Positions 12,040-21,752 of a stretch of DNA of 64,000 nucleotides are shown in pieces. The notes below the pieces were generated by a model. That model did no database searches. It had not been told where the DNA came from and worked only from the letters and a program-made list of their open reading frames with translations. The stretch's first letter is position 1. The number at the start of each line of letters is the position of its first letter. Position numbers and translations under genes: made by a program. Source of the DNA: Cryptomeria japonica (Eukaryota; Streptophyta; Pinopsida; Cupressales; Cupressaceae); the NCBI RefSeq assembly GCF_030272615.1, contig NC_081414.1:768190153-768254152 (forward strand), written 5' to 3'.

Positions 12040-12170
12040 TATCTCAGTGCGTAGGAGTATCAGATTAGCGCTTCCATGCATCAGAGTAGCGCATAGGGTT
12101 CATTTTTTAGCACATAGGCACCATTGTTTAGCGTATCAGTCCCATCTGTTAGTGCATAGACCACATAAAG
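12040..12170 (+). repeat. TTAGCGC-type word array in the leader of A, first block
   Basis: Six related words occur about every 20-22 bases: AGTGCGTAGG, TTAGCGCTTCC, GTAGCGCATAGG, TTAGCACATAGG, TTAGCGTATCAG and TTAGTGCATAG. Most differences are C/T or G/A changes, as expected from decay of methylated cytosine. The array lies shortly downstream of the 5' LTR and encodes nothing. Confidence 0.6.
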
Positions 12171-12289
12171 AGCAAAAACTTTATAATAGAAATAGAATTT
12201 TGACTTGTGTATCCCACCATCAAAAGTTGGATTTTTGCTAACGCACTGTGTGCAGGTTCTAACAAGTTTTGTGTAGGAACAAAAGGAAT

Positions 12290-12665
12290 TAGTTTACTTT
12301 TCTTTGCTTTATTTCAAAGTTAGTAAACAGAACTCGTCTTTTCCTTTTATTACAAAATTTTAAAATGAATCTCACCTTTCCTTTAGGGGTTTAAAATAAA
12401 CTTCATGCTTTCTTTTTGGTTCTTAAAACAAGACTCAATCTTTTTTTTCTTGCATGGATAAAAAGAACAACAAACCCAAATCTTTTTTATGCAAGTTAGG
12501 ATAACATTTCTTTGGGCTTTAAAAAGAACAAATACAACTTTCCAATTTTTTCACAAAGTTAAAATTGAACATCACTTTCCTTTGGTGTTTATCAAAATGA
12601 ACTTCACCTTTGTTTTGGAAGCTTAAAAAGAACCTTCACATTTCGATTTCAAAAGCTTTCAAAAT
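12290..12665 (+). repeat. Degenerate repeats of about 55-60 bp in the leader of A
   Basis: The block repeats a theme of AAAATGAACTTCACCTTT, then CCTTTGG, then a T-rich spacer (clear near 12363, 12398, 12548, 12594 and 12625). The copies are diverged and the frame is not conserved, so it is unlikely to be coding. Confidence 0.5.
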
Positions 12666-12849
12666 TAAGATTGTTGTTATTTACATTGGCAATTCATTTT
12701 GTTGACAAGGGTTTACTTTCAAAAGTGCAAATTTTTACTACCTTCACACATTGCTATATTGGGTTAAAAACAACTGCTTGGCTTTTGGAGCAACATCTCC
12801 AAGATAGCTTTTTTAGAAAACAACTGCAATACTGGATAAAAAGAAAGTG

Positions 12850-13340
12850 TGTATTTTGTGTCTCAAAAGTGGTAGGCATATGCTCTCCCCTTAACTGGGT
12901 GATAAAAAAGCCAAATCCACCCTTTGATGCTTTATTTAATTCAAGTATCTTACATCCTTTAGAGGGTTTGTCTTCTTGAAGCCTCGAAAGGGCTAGTGTG
13001 AAGGGTACGACCCAAGTGGGAAATGACTTTATCGCCAAGTATTCCAACCCACTATAATCAAATGTGGAGGTTGATGAAAATCCCCTCTAACAGTTTTTCT
13101 CAGCGATTAGCCTTCCCCCAGTATCTTTAAGATACATAAAACCTTTATTTTAAAGGTTGGAAAGCCTCCCGAGGGAATTTATCACTAAAGAGTGAATAGA
13201 AGCTTGATTAAAAACCATAGAAGTAGAAGCTTTGAGCTGAGTTAGTTACCAAACATTGGCAATATCATAGTGCAAGGGTGGGGAAGAATCCGTCCCCAAG
13301 ATCACTCACCATATATCTCCCAAGATAACTACCCAATTTA
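12850..13340 (+). other. Conserved leader block of A, shared with B
   Basis: The order ATGCTCTC, GGTGAT, TTTAGAGGG, GGCTAGTG, ACGACCCAAGTGG, then GTTGATGAAA is found again in the leader of B (20049-20155, continuing at 28014-28095 after insertion C). Conserved non-coding leader sequence in an LTR element commonly serves dimerisation, packaging or translation; which applies here is inference. The remainder of the block to 13340 contains no open frame worth naming. Confidence 0.5.
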
Positions 13341-13664
13341 TGGACAAAGGCAAAAAAAGGGGCACCCCCTAGGGGGTGACAAGGCTATTTGAGTTGACGA
13401 AATATCGAGACTAGTGGGCTATGATATTGTTAATGACCTTTGAATAAAGAGTCTTCTTGATATGTCTTCTTTGTAATCCAAGTCAGTGAAAACATTAAGG
13501 ATTTGAAAACATCCTCAAAAGAACACACACTATTTGTTAGCATAGGCAAATTGTTATGGCTTTATCTACTATTTTTTCAGGTCATTTTTTCATAAAATCA
13601 TTCGTCAAAACACAAAAATTATTTCTCAACATCTCAGCAAAACCATTAAAACAAAGTTATTAGG

Positions 13665-13990
13665 ATAATTAGTGCGTAGGAGCAACATCCTAGTGCATAT
13701 TGACCATCAGATAGCGTTTTTCAACCAAAAGTCAGCGCTTCCACAACTCACATTAGAGCATAAGAAGTATAATATTGCTAAAACTTAGATAGCGCTTGCC
13801 AACATCTTTTTGGCTCATAAGAGCATCAACCGAGCACATATGAACCATAGTATAGCGCATTCAAACCAAACATTAGTGCTTAGGCAGGACATATTAGCGC
13901 ATAACCTTTGTGATAGACAATAAGAAATAGCGCATTTGATGGACATCATAGTGCACCTGGAATATTCTGTAGCGCATGATCAAAATTGGT
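13665..13990 (+). repeat. TTAGCGC-type word array in the leader of A, second block
   Basis: About a dozen variants of TAGCGC or TAGTGC followed by AT or TT occur here (for example near 13671, 13694, 13714, 13733, 13791, 13853, 13898, 13926 and 13970). The words match the first block at 12040 and the leader array of B at 19460. Confidence 0.6.
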
Positions 13991-14418
13991 AAAAAATAGA
14001 GAGCAAACTAGTCACCTTGTGAAATTTCATCAATAGTTTCAGATACCCTTTTAGGTCCTCTGATAAATCCAACACAAAAAGGAAAAATTGCAAAGAAGGA
14101 TCATAAGTGAGAGAAATTTCCAAATCCAACTAAGCACCCTTAGAAAGGGATATCAAATCTTCAACTATCTTGAGATCAAATTTCATCCAACAAGATTAAG
14201 GATTATAAAAAATAGTGATCAAAGGTTCCACCATCCAACAAATCCTATCAAAACAAATACCTAGTTAATATCTCAAATTGTCAAATTAAGCTTCTACATC
14301 GTGAAACTTGATTCATATCATTTGGCACACTTTGTCGTAAGTGCAAATCAAACTAAACCTTTACTTGACAAGTAGACTTGAGTATCCAAAACAAAGTATC
14401 CATCCAATTTCAACAATC
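13991..14418. other. Leader of A, no gene seen
   Basis: AT-rich sequence between the second word array and the short non-LTR insertion. It may be the decayed upstream part of the leader ORF that resumes after that insertion, but no motif supports this. Confidence 0.4.
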
Positions 14419-14434
14419 AACATTGATCATTTGT

Positions 14435-15573
14435 CTCTTTTGTTGTTTTGTGTTATCTCCTTTCCTCTGGGCTGAGGAATTTTTGCAGTTCTGGCATTTG
14501 GTGCTCTGGTTTTTCGAAAGAGCTTCTTTTTTTGGTTCTTCTTTGTTGGGCTACTCTCTATTGAGGCGGAGAGTTGTCTTTGGTGTGAACCTTTGAGAGG
14601 GGTTTCTTGGCTCTTGTTCTTTTCCCCTCCTTGTCTGTTAGAGGTGACCATATTTTTTATGGAGGTGGACATTTGGTGGAGGGGAAAGGACTGGTTTCTG
14701 ATTGTTGCTAGAGAGTGTTAGTTATTGTCTTTCTGCTTCATTCTTCATCCTGTAGAGGTGTAATTATTTCCTTTTGAGGTGGAGAGATGGGATGTTGGGG
14801 ATTTTTTACTTTTGGTGCTCCTCTTGCTGCTGGCTTTCGCTGCCAGTTTCTTCTCTCAAAGGTGTCTCCTTGGGTGGGTCTGGAAGTTATTTTTCCTAGA
14901 CTCCCAGCTTGTCTCTTGGACTGGTTCCTTTTTGTGGTTTCTTGGTTTGGCCTTCTTCCTTCTGGTTTTTGGGGTCTTTGTTTCCCCTTTTTCTACTTGT
15001 GGGTTCCTAGTTTATCCCACAGGTAGGTCAGTTGCTAATAGTTTTAAAGGGCCCAGTTTGTCTTTCTGTTGTCTTTGGTTCGGGGAAAATCTTGTGTTTG
15101 GTGTTCTGAGCTCTTCATTTAAGGTTGAGGGTGCCTAGAAAAACCCCTGGTTTCTAGTTTTGGGTTCCATTTTAAACCCCAGTTTGAAGGTTGAGGGAGC
15201 CTCTCAAAACCCCTACTTGTCAGATTCAAATTGTATGAATATCTTTTATAATCTGGTGTTGTTAATGAAGGTTAGGGGTACCTTTCAAAATCTTGAAAGG
15301 TTTCTGAGGGTGCTTGTTATACCCTCAATAATTACTCTCTCGTGCTATAGTTTGGAGTTGTAGCTTTGTTTGGTGTGGCGTGACTATGCTGGATGTTGCT
15401 GGTGTTAGTCATCTTTGCTAGATTTTGGCTGCGGTTTTTCATTGTTTAGTTCTTTTAGCAGCCTGCTTTGTTGGGTTCTAGATCTCAGTAAAATCTATTG
15501 GGTTTCGGGTCCCTCCAAAACCTGTTGTATGGGGTTTCGAGTCCCCTCAAAACCTGTTTTTCCCCTAATCAAA
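14435..15573 (+). mobile_element. Short non-LTR insertion, copy 2 (5'-truncated)
   Basis: A perfect 16-bp direct repeat, AACATTGATCATTTGT, flanks it at 14419-14434 and 15574-15589. The sequence matches copy 1 from about 8103 to its end, including the hairpin array and the terminal TTTTTCCCCTAATCAAA. Copy 2 therefore lacks the first 390 or so bases, the usual result of incomplete reverse transcription of a non-LTR element. It splits the leader of A. Confidence 0.8.
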
Positions 15574-15603
15574 AACATTGATCATTTGTGTATGACCACT
15601 CCC

Positions 15604-15973
15604 TATATTTTTTTTGAAGAAGTCTTCATCAAAAGACTAAGTTGAAGAAGGGACAACCTAGTTCTAAGGCACTTATCAAGAGGAGTAAACTTCTCTATAT
15701 CAACCATCAACTCTTTAAATCACATCACGTTTTCTTGAGTCATATGTGGTTGTATATCCAAGGAAAAACCAACGAATATGACAAAGAGCCTTTGAGAAGT
15801 AGGGCTTACATTCAGAAAGTAGCATTCAACCAATGCCTTAATAATGGAGGAAGGATTGATCTCGCCTTGTTTCCAAAGTTTCTTGTCACTTAAAATGAAG
15901 CTTTACCTAAGCCACCAACTCCACTAAGAACCCCAATAGAAGAAGAAGAATTCACTATTGTAGAGATTTATTG
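15604..15973 (+). pseudogene. Leader ORF of element A, upstream of gag
   Basis: After the short non-LTR insertion a plus-strand reading frame resumes: a segment ending FEEVFIKRLS, a frameshift near 15640, then about 83 residues (SKLLYINHQLFKSHHVFLSH region, 15642-15893), one stop, and a Pro- and Glu-rich tail (PKPPTPLRTPIEEEE). Codon content looks coding but I recognise no domain. Ogre/TAT elements are known to carry an ORF of unknown function before gag, which fits the position. It is broken and cannot make a full protein. Confidence 0.4.
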
Positions 15974-16465
15974 ATGCCCGTTGTCACTCGATCTTAGAAA
16001 AACAAAAAGAAGGATTCACAACCAGAATCAAGTGTGAGTCGTAGGGAGACCAATCCTTTTGATGATTATGCAAATTTGAAAGAAACAACGATCACCGAAG
16101 AGCTTCTCCAAGAATGTAAAGAGAATGTTGTTTTCCAAAAACTCGTAAAAAAACATAGAATCAGATAAGCAAAAATATCTCCCCATGCTAACTAGTAAAG
16201 GAGTGAATATTCTTGAGGATTTTGACACATAAAACTTAAGGAATACAGATGAGAGAATTTCATGAACAAGGGCGAGAAACTATACTTACTGTATACACAT
16301 AAAAATGGCTATGAGCAATTAAATAAATATAATATTTTATATTTATTTAATAATCATTCTTTTATTAAATAGTTAATTTGAAAAGATTAATTTAATTGAA
16401 ATATTTTATTAATTAATTAATTCATCCTTTTCTTCTAATCAATTAATTAAATATCTAATTAATTA

Positions 16466-18377
16466 AGACGGGTACTCATGGGGAGGACCCAACATGATTG
16501 TCAAGTATCTCGGTATCCCCTTCTCTATTTCCCCCTCTCTTCAGGACATGTGGACTTGGGTTAAGGGGAAAATTGATAAGAAGCTCAACAAGTGGGATAA
16601 TAAGATCCTCTCCCTAGCAGGTAGGGTTCAAGTATGTCAAAAAATCCTCTCCTCATACAGTATCTACTACTCTTCAGTTTGGATGTTCAACAATTATCAA
16701 ATTTATGAAATTCAAAAGGCTATCAGACGCTTTCTCTGGTCTGATGGTAAGGGCAAAAGAAAGGCCCATGTATTAAAATGGGCCTGGTGCCACTTAGACA
16801 AAAAACTTGGAGGTTTGGGCCTTAAGGATCTTAAGCTGCAAGGAATCTCCCTTGCCGCCAAATGGATATTTCATGCACTAGATGGGCAAGAACCTTGGAA
16901 GATTCTTATCAGAAACAACATTCAAAATGGATTCCCCAAAGCTACCAAATCATGGAAACTCCTCCCACTTAGTGATCTACTTGCTGGAAGTTTCTCGGTG
17001 TTTGTCCAAGGCACCTGGATCTTTAAGTCCATCTGGAAATCTTGGGAGCATGTGCATAGACTTATCTGCAACTCTAGCATTGACTGTGACAAAACTATAC
17101 ATGGTGAAAGGTTGATATGGTGGAACCTCCACCACAAATCTAAGCCATTGGCCTTAACCCAAGGCTATTCTGCTAGATTCTAGCATAACAAGGGGATCAG
17201 GTATCTTATGGATATCCTAGAAAATGACAACCTCATCACCTGGGAGGAACTTAGTAGTAAATTTAATCTCCCTGCTTCGCATAAGCAGACCTACAATATG
17301 ATGAGGAATGCCTATAACACCCTCAATCTCCCTAAGAACACTCATGTTGACACCCATAGGTACCTCTCATTCCTTTGGAAGGATCGCTCCCCCCTCCCAA
17401 AAATGAAATCCAAAGTTATCTACAACCTGCTTAACTAGGACACCTCTGTGATCGACCATGTCAACACCCTATGGAATGTCCACCACAACCCTATCGCTTG
17501 GTATAAAACCTTTGAGAACCTTTGGAAAACTCCCATCCCCCCTAAGATCAAGTGTTTCAGATGGCAACTCTTATTGGATAGATTGCCTATTAGGAATAAT
17601 CTAGGTGCATATGATCTTTGTTCTACCTGCAATAAACCTGAGTCCACTCGGCACATCTTCCTTGACTGCCCTTTTGCTAGGGAGATCTGGTTAATGTTTG
17701 GAATATCCATTACTGAGCATGTCTTCACTTATGATATAGTTACTAGTTTCATCCATAATCTTAAAAAGGATGCTAACTTAATTTGGCAAATTTTATCTTC
17801 TTTTATCCTTTGGTTTATTTGGAAACTCAGAAATGAGGAGAAGTTCCAAGGTAATGCTAGGGAATTTACTGGTTTTTTTAAAAAAACTCACACATTATAA
17901 AATTGATGTACAGGTTTACTTCTTGATGAATGTTGAATGAAACAAACTCCTACGATTCCTCAAAGAAGGCCGAGATGCCATGTTTATATACGAGATGCAA
18001 GATGGTTATGGATGGGCAAGGATCGTAGAAAATCAAACTGCCTTCGAGAGTGCAGTTAAGAAACTGATTAAAGAACTCCAAGATACCAGAGCTCCCCCCT
18101 TCAATAGGGTTGACATGTGCATACAAATCATGGAAAGGAAGAAGGTGGTCTGGATGGAAGGACCATAGGGGTGGACCACATGGCTAGAAGATCAAGATGA
18201 AATCCTCCTCTAGTTCCTTATGGCAACAAGCACAACTTTATTTTGGAGCTTTCTTTTAGTGCATTGTATATGACACTCGTCTAGTTATTTTGGGTTTCAC
18301 TATTGAGGCCCTACCTCCCCTGAACTCATCTGTATAAACATCTTTTTTGGTCTCTCGATTTGTAATATAAAAAAAAA
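16466..18377 (+). mobile_element. LINE-1: 5'-truncated L1-type LINE in the 5' LTR of B
   Basis: The insertion keeps the end of ORF2, a 3' untranslated region of about 470 bases and a short A run at 18369-18377 after TTTGTAATATA. The 5' edge (about 16466) is inside AT-rich LTR repeats, so the exact target duplication cannot be fixed; TAATCAATTAATTAAATATC on the left and a near copy on the right suggest it lies there. Confidence 0.8.
16494..17900 (+). pseudogene. LINE-1 ORF2, C-terminal part of RT and zinc-finger domain
   Basis: The frame opens at VKYLGIPFSISPS, the typical end of the L1 RT palm/thumb. It continues through the L1 maturase-like region (KAIRRFLWSDGKGKRKAH, GGLGLKDLK) into the zf-RVT domain (CSTCNKPESTRHIFLDCPFA: Cys-x2-Cys, His, Cys). 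Two in-frame stops (near 17181 and 17436) and a small shift interrupt it. The endonuclease and catalytic RT residues are absent because of 5' truncation. No RNase H domain is seen, unlike LINE-2. Confidence 0.8.
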
Positions 18378-18929
18378 TTATTCCTCTAATAAATTAATTA
18401 AATATCTAATATTTAATTATTCCTCTAATCAATCAATTAAATATCTAATATTTAATGGTTATTCTTTTATCCTATAGTATCAAATATTAAATAATTTCTT
18501 AATTATTTAATCCCTTTTCCAACTCACCTTCCATCTCCACTTCATCTTTCCTTTGCCAACACGTCCATCACGTGGCTAAATTAATTCAACAAAATTAAAA
18601 TAAATAAAACATTTATTAGCCACTTATCTCTAACTTCCAAAATAAATGAAATATTGTGTACGTACACATATTTCCTAACCTTCTTCTATATTCTCTCCAA
18701 CATCCCTATATCTTAGGAAGGACTTGAGTCCACTTGTCCTCTCATGCCTAAATCTTCTCCAACCATCCCTATATTCCCTCAGTCTGCAACCTAGTCAAGG
18801 TGAGATGAGTGACACTTGTCTTCTCCTTCCCCATTTCTCTCAACCTTCACCTTTGCCACAACCATCCAAATTTTTAGATCATATCATGACCGTTGATCTC
18901 AGACACATCATCTTATCCTCTCAAAAGTC

Positions 18930-18937
18930 TATAAAAG
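18930..18937 (+). promoter_or_regulatory. TATA box in the 5' LTR of B
   Basis: TATAAAAG in the context GTCTATAAAAGTAGGAG. The same sequence is kept in the 3' LTR at 44463-44470, which supports a promoter role. Confidence 0.6.
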
Positions 18938-19353
18938 TAGGAGTTTGAGTTGAGAAAGAGTTAGTCTTCAAGTTAACAATTTGAGTAAACTTATGCATCT
19001 GTGAGTTTTTATCTTGAAACAATTTTGTGATTTAGCATAATCATTTAGCTTTAAATCATTTGTATTGCATATCATATCATCAATTAACTATCAGTTATCA
19101 ACCCATTCTTCATATGGCATCTTGGAAGCTACCAATGCTTGTTTGAGAGAAAATAATCTGTAACCAAGAACAGTGGAGTTAGGACACAATGAGACTTAAA
19201 TCATGAAGGTAATAATAAAGGTTTTTATTTTAATATTCATTTCATGTAGTTTCATTGGTTGAGTTTGGATTTCTTGTAGTATTTCCTTTGTATTTTGTGA
19301 ATCTAATATGTTGCATGTAGTATTCTGAAGATGAAATTCAAGTCAACACATTT

Positions 19354-19370
19354 TGGTGCCCACTGTGGGG
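19354..19370 (+). promoter_or_regulatory. Primer-binding site of B
   Basis: TGGTGCCCACTGTGGGG begins three bases after the LTR end. The leading TGG is complementary to the CCA end of a tRNA. I cannot assign the tRNA with confidence. It is clearly not the initiator-Met type used by element C. Confidence 0.6.
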
Positions 19371-19454
19371 CCCAAGCCTCGCATATATCTTTCTAATATC
19401 CTATCTAGTTCTCGTAAACATAAGTTTAATGCATTTGTAATCCAGCTTCATGCC

Positions 19455-19770
19455 CGTGTGAATTTTGACAGCGCATTCATTTAATAGATTAGCATTTTGG
19501 TCTCTCAGGTTAGCACATTTGACATTTAGGTTAGCGTTTTTGTCTACAAATCAATGCATTTAATCCTCAGATTAGCACTTTTGTCTCATAGGTTAATGCT
19601 TATGTCATTTAGGTTAGCGCCTTTGTCTGTGAATTCACACATTTAGTCTGCAGAGCAACGCTTTCATATCGCAAGTTCACACTTTTGTCACCTAAGTCAG
19701 CGCTTTTGAGGTGGAAGACAACACATTTGCTAGGATAGCACTTTTATTCTCAGCTAACAAACTTTTTCTA
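19455..19770 (+). repeat. TTAGCGC-type word array in the leader of B
   Basis: A dozen or more variants of GGTTAGCGCTTTTG (for example near 19500, 19523, 19572, 19612, 19700 and 19733) are spaced by roughly 20-25 bases. The same word, inverted, recurs at 36785-36985 upstream of the antisense gene of B, and in the leader of A. Confidence 0.65.
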
Positions 19771-20155
19771 CAGGTCTGAATGTCCAAGAAGTGAAAATTT
19801 CAAACTACTAACATATCTGTGTGCGAGATTATTTTAAAGAAAATTTCATGCATTTCCTTGCATAGTTAATTAGGATTTTTATTTTGGAGAGTAACATATC
19901 ATATCTTGCTCATTTAGCTTAACTAGGGGGACAAATTGACAACATGCAACTTGCATTTTGAGTGACTTTTTTAAAGTAGTTGCACATAGATTGTAGAAGG
20001 CTAAAATAAACTTGTGTTTTTTGTACTTGATGAAATAGTAGGTAAGTATGCTCTCACCCTCATACGGTGATCAGAAAACCAGACCTACTCTTTTTTTTAT
20101 GTGTAACCTTTAGAGGGCCTGCCTTCCCGAATTACCTCAAGGGGGCCAGTGAGAG
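19771..20155 (+). other. Leader of B up to insertion C
   Basis: Non-coding. From about 20049 it matches the conserved leader block of A. The block is cut at 20155 by element C (target duplication GAGAG, 20151-20155) and continues at 28014. Confidence 0.55.
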
Positions 20156-21732
20156 TGATGGGATGGTGTTTGGGATAGACTAGCCTAGTCTATGCTCTTG
20201 GATCCTTTCCTTGGATCACCAAGTGTTCTAACCACACCCTAGGGTCTCTAGGACTTCCCCTGCTTATGGAATCCCCTGACCTTTCCAAATCCACCCACCA
20301 ACAAGTTGAAAAACTACTCCTAAGGTCTCACCTACTCACAAGATTCAAGAAACCCTTACTTAAGCCAATAAGGGTTAGGCTTGTTCCACACCTTCCTAGG
20401 TCTTAGCAAGGATAGGTCAGGTCTAATTCATGGTTTTTCCACCCATTCATGTGCCCCCAAGAGGTTTCAAGCTTTCAACCCCTTACCGATTTCACTATTT
20501 TGTGTTTTGCCTACAAAATAGGGCTACAAGGATTAGGACCAATTAGGCCTCCTACCCGGTCCTTTAGGGCTCCCTCTCACAAACTATGCACTTGCTTGTG
20601 AAACTTCCTAAAACACCTACTATTCATTTGGCAAGGACTCAAGGATTTTCTAGGTTTTAGGCCTCCAAGTGTCCGTACACTGCCTAAGGTAGTTTTTAAG
20701 GTTTTTAAGGGTTTTTAGGCCTGCCAGGGTCATAGTGTAGTTTTAATGCTCTTGCTGCCTTGTCTGGATTGGTGGGAGCTCCTCCTTCACACCAATGGTG
20801 CTTCACTCACCCCTCTGCAACTCCTCCAAAGGGTGCCTCCTCCTCTGACCTTCCTTGCTCTCCAAGACCTCTGCAACTTAACCCTTCCTAGCCGGGCACT
20901 GACCTGTCTCGCCTAGGAGTGGGTCTTTTGATGGCCTCCCTACATTTTCATGGGCCCTTCTTTCTTTGAAATATAGTACAAGGTCTTCACTCTCATTCCC
21001 CATGATTTCATGGTGGTTCCACAATGGGGAATGGAGTTATGCATCCATTTACACAAACCAGTCCAAAACTGGACAGTAAGAAGACTATTTACAAAATATT
21101 TACAAACACACCTCACTTACAAATAAAAACCTAATCTAAATGCTCAAGATGAGATTAAATACACCATACAAGACACTCCACATAGTTTTTCACGTAAATC
21201 AATCCATTAGCATTCTTCCTTTACTCCATTTGTGTCGACTGGCAACAAAATTGCAGTCACAGTCAGTTAGTTTGCTTTTGGCCGTACAATATCTGACATC
21301 CAACCCATTAACTTAGGGTTTGGAATTACTTATAGAACCTTTGCCTTTGTCTATGTGCTCATATTAGGGTTGTCCATGCTACATTATAGATTTTGACCTC
21401 ATGGTAGAAAAGTTGCTTGACAACTTTTAAAAGTTGTCATGCAACTTTTGAGCAACTTTCCCAATGTTGCTTTTCTTGACTCCTAGACCCACATTGGGCC
21501 AACCTAAGGACACCACCATGCTATGAAGGACCCCTAAACACCTCAAATGCACACATACCCTCTATTTTCAAGAAATCCTCAATTTTGACTCATGACCTTA
21601 AGACCTCAACTAAGACCCTCACTAGGACCAATGAGCACATGGCTCTTTATTTTATATACAATGGCTTCATAAAGAAGCAAGAACACAAACAAAACAAATG
21701 GTGGGAGCCCTTTTAAGGGTGCTCCTGCACCA
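20156..21732 (-). repeat. 3' LTR of C
   Basis: On the minus strand it starts TGGTGCAGGAGC right after the polypurine tract and ends CCATCCCATCA. Its length (1,577 bp) is within one base of the other LTR. Confidence 0.9.
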
Positions 21733-21746
21733 TACCCCCCCTCTAC
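21733..21746 (-). promoter_or_regulatory. Polypurine tract of C
   Basis: The minus strand reads GTAGAGGGGGGGTA immediately before the 3' LTR, where plus-strand DNA synthesis would be primed. Confidence 0.75.
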
Positions 21747-21752
21747 AACAAA

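Larger units (their letters stand above)
16290..19350 (+). repeat. 5' LTR of B, interrupted by LINE-1
   Basis: The LTR parts are 16290 to about 16465 and about 18378-19350, ending AAGTCAACACA. Both parts match the 3' LTR. Short AT-rich units (CTCTAATCAATTAATTAAATATCTAATATT) are tandemly repeated around the LINE insertion point. A TATA box, TATAAAAG, lies at 18930-18937. Confidence 0.85.
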
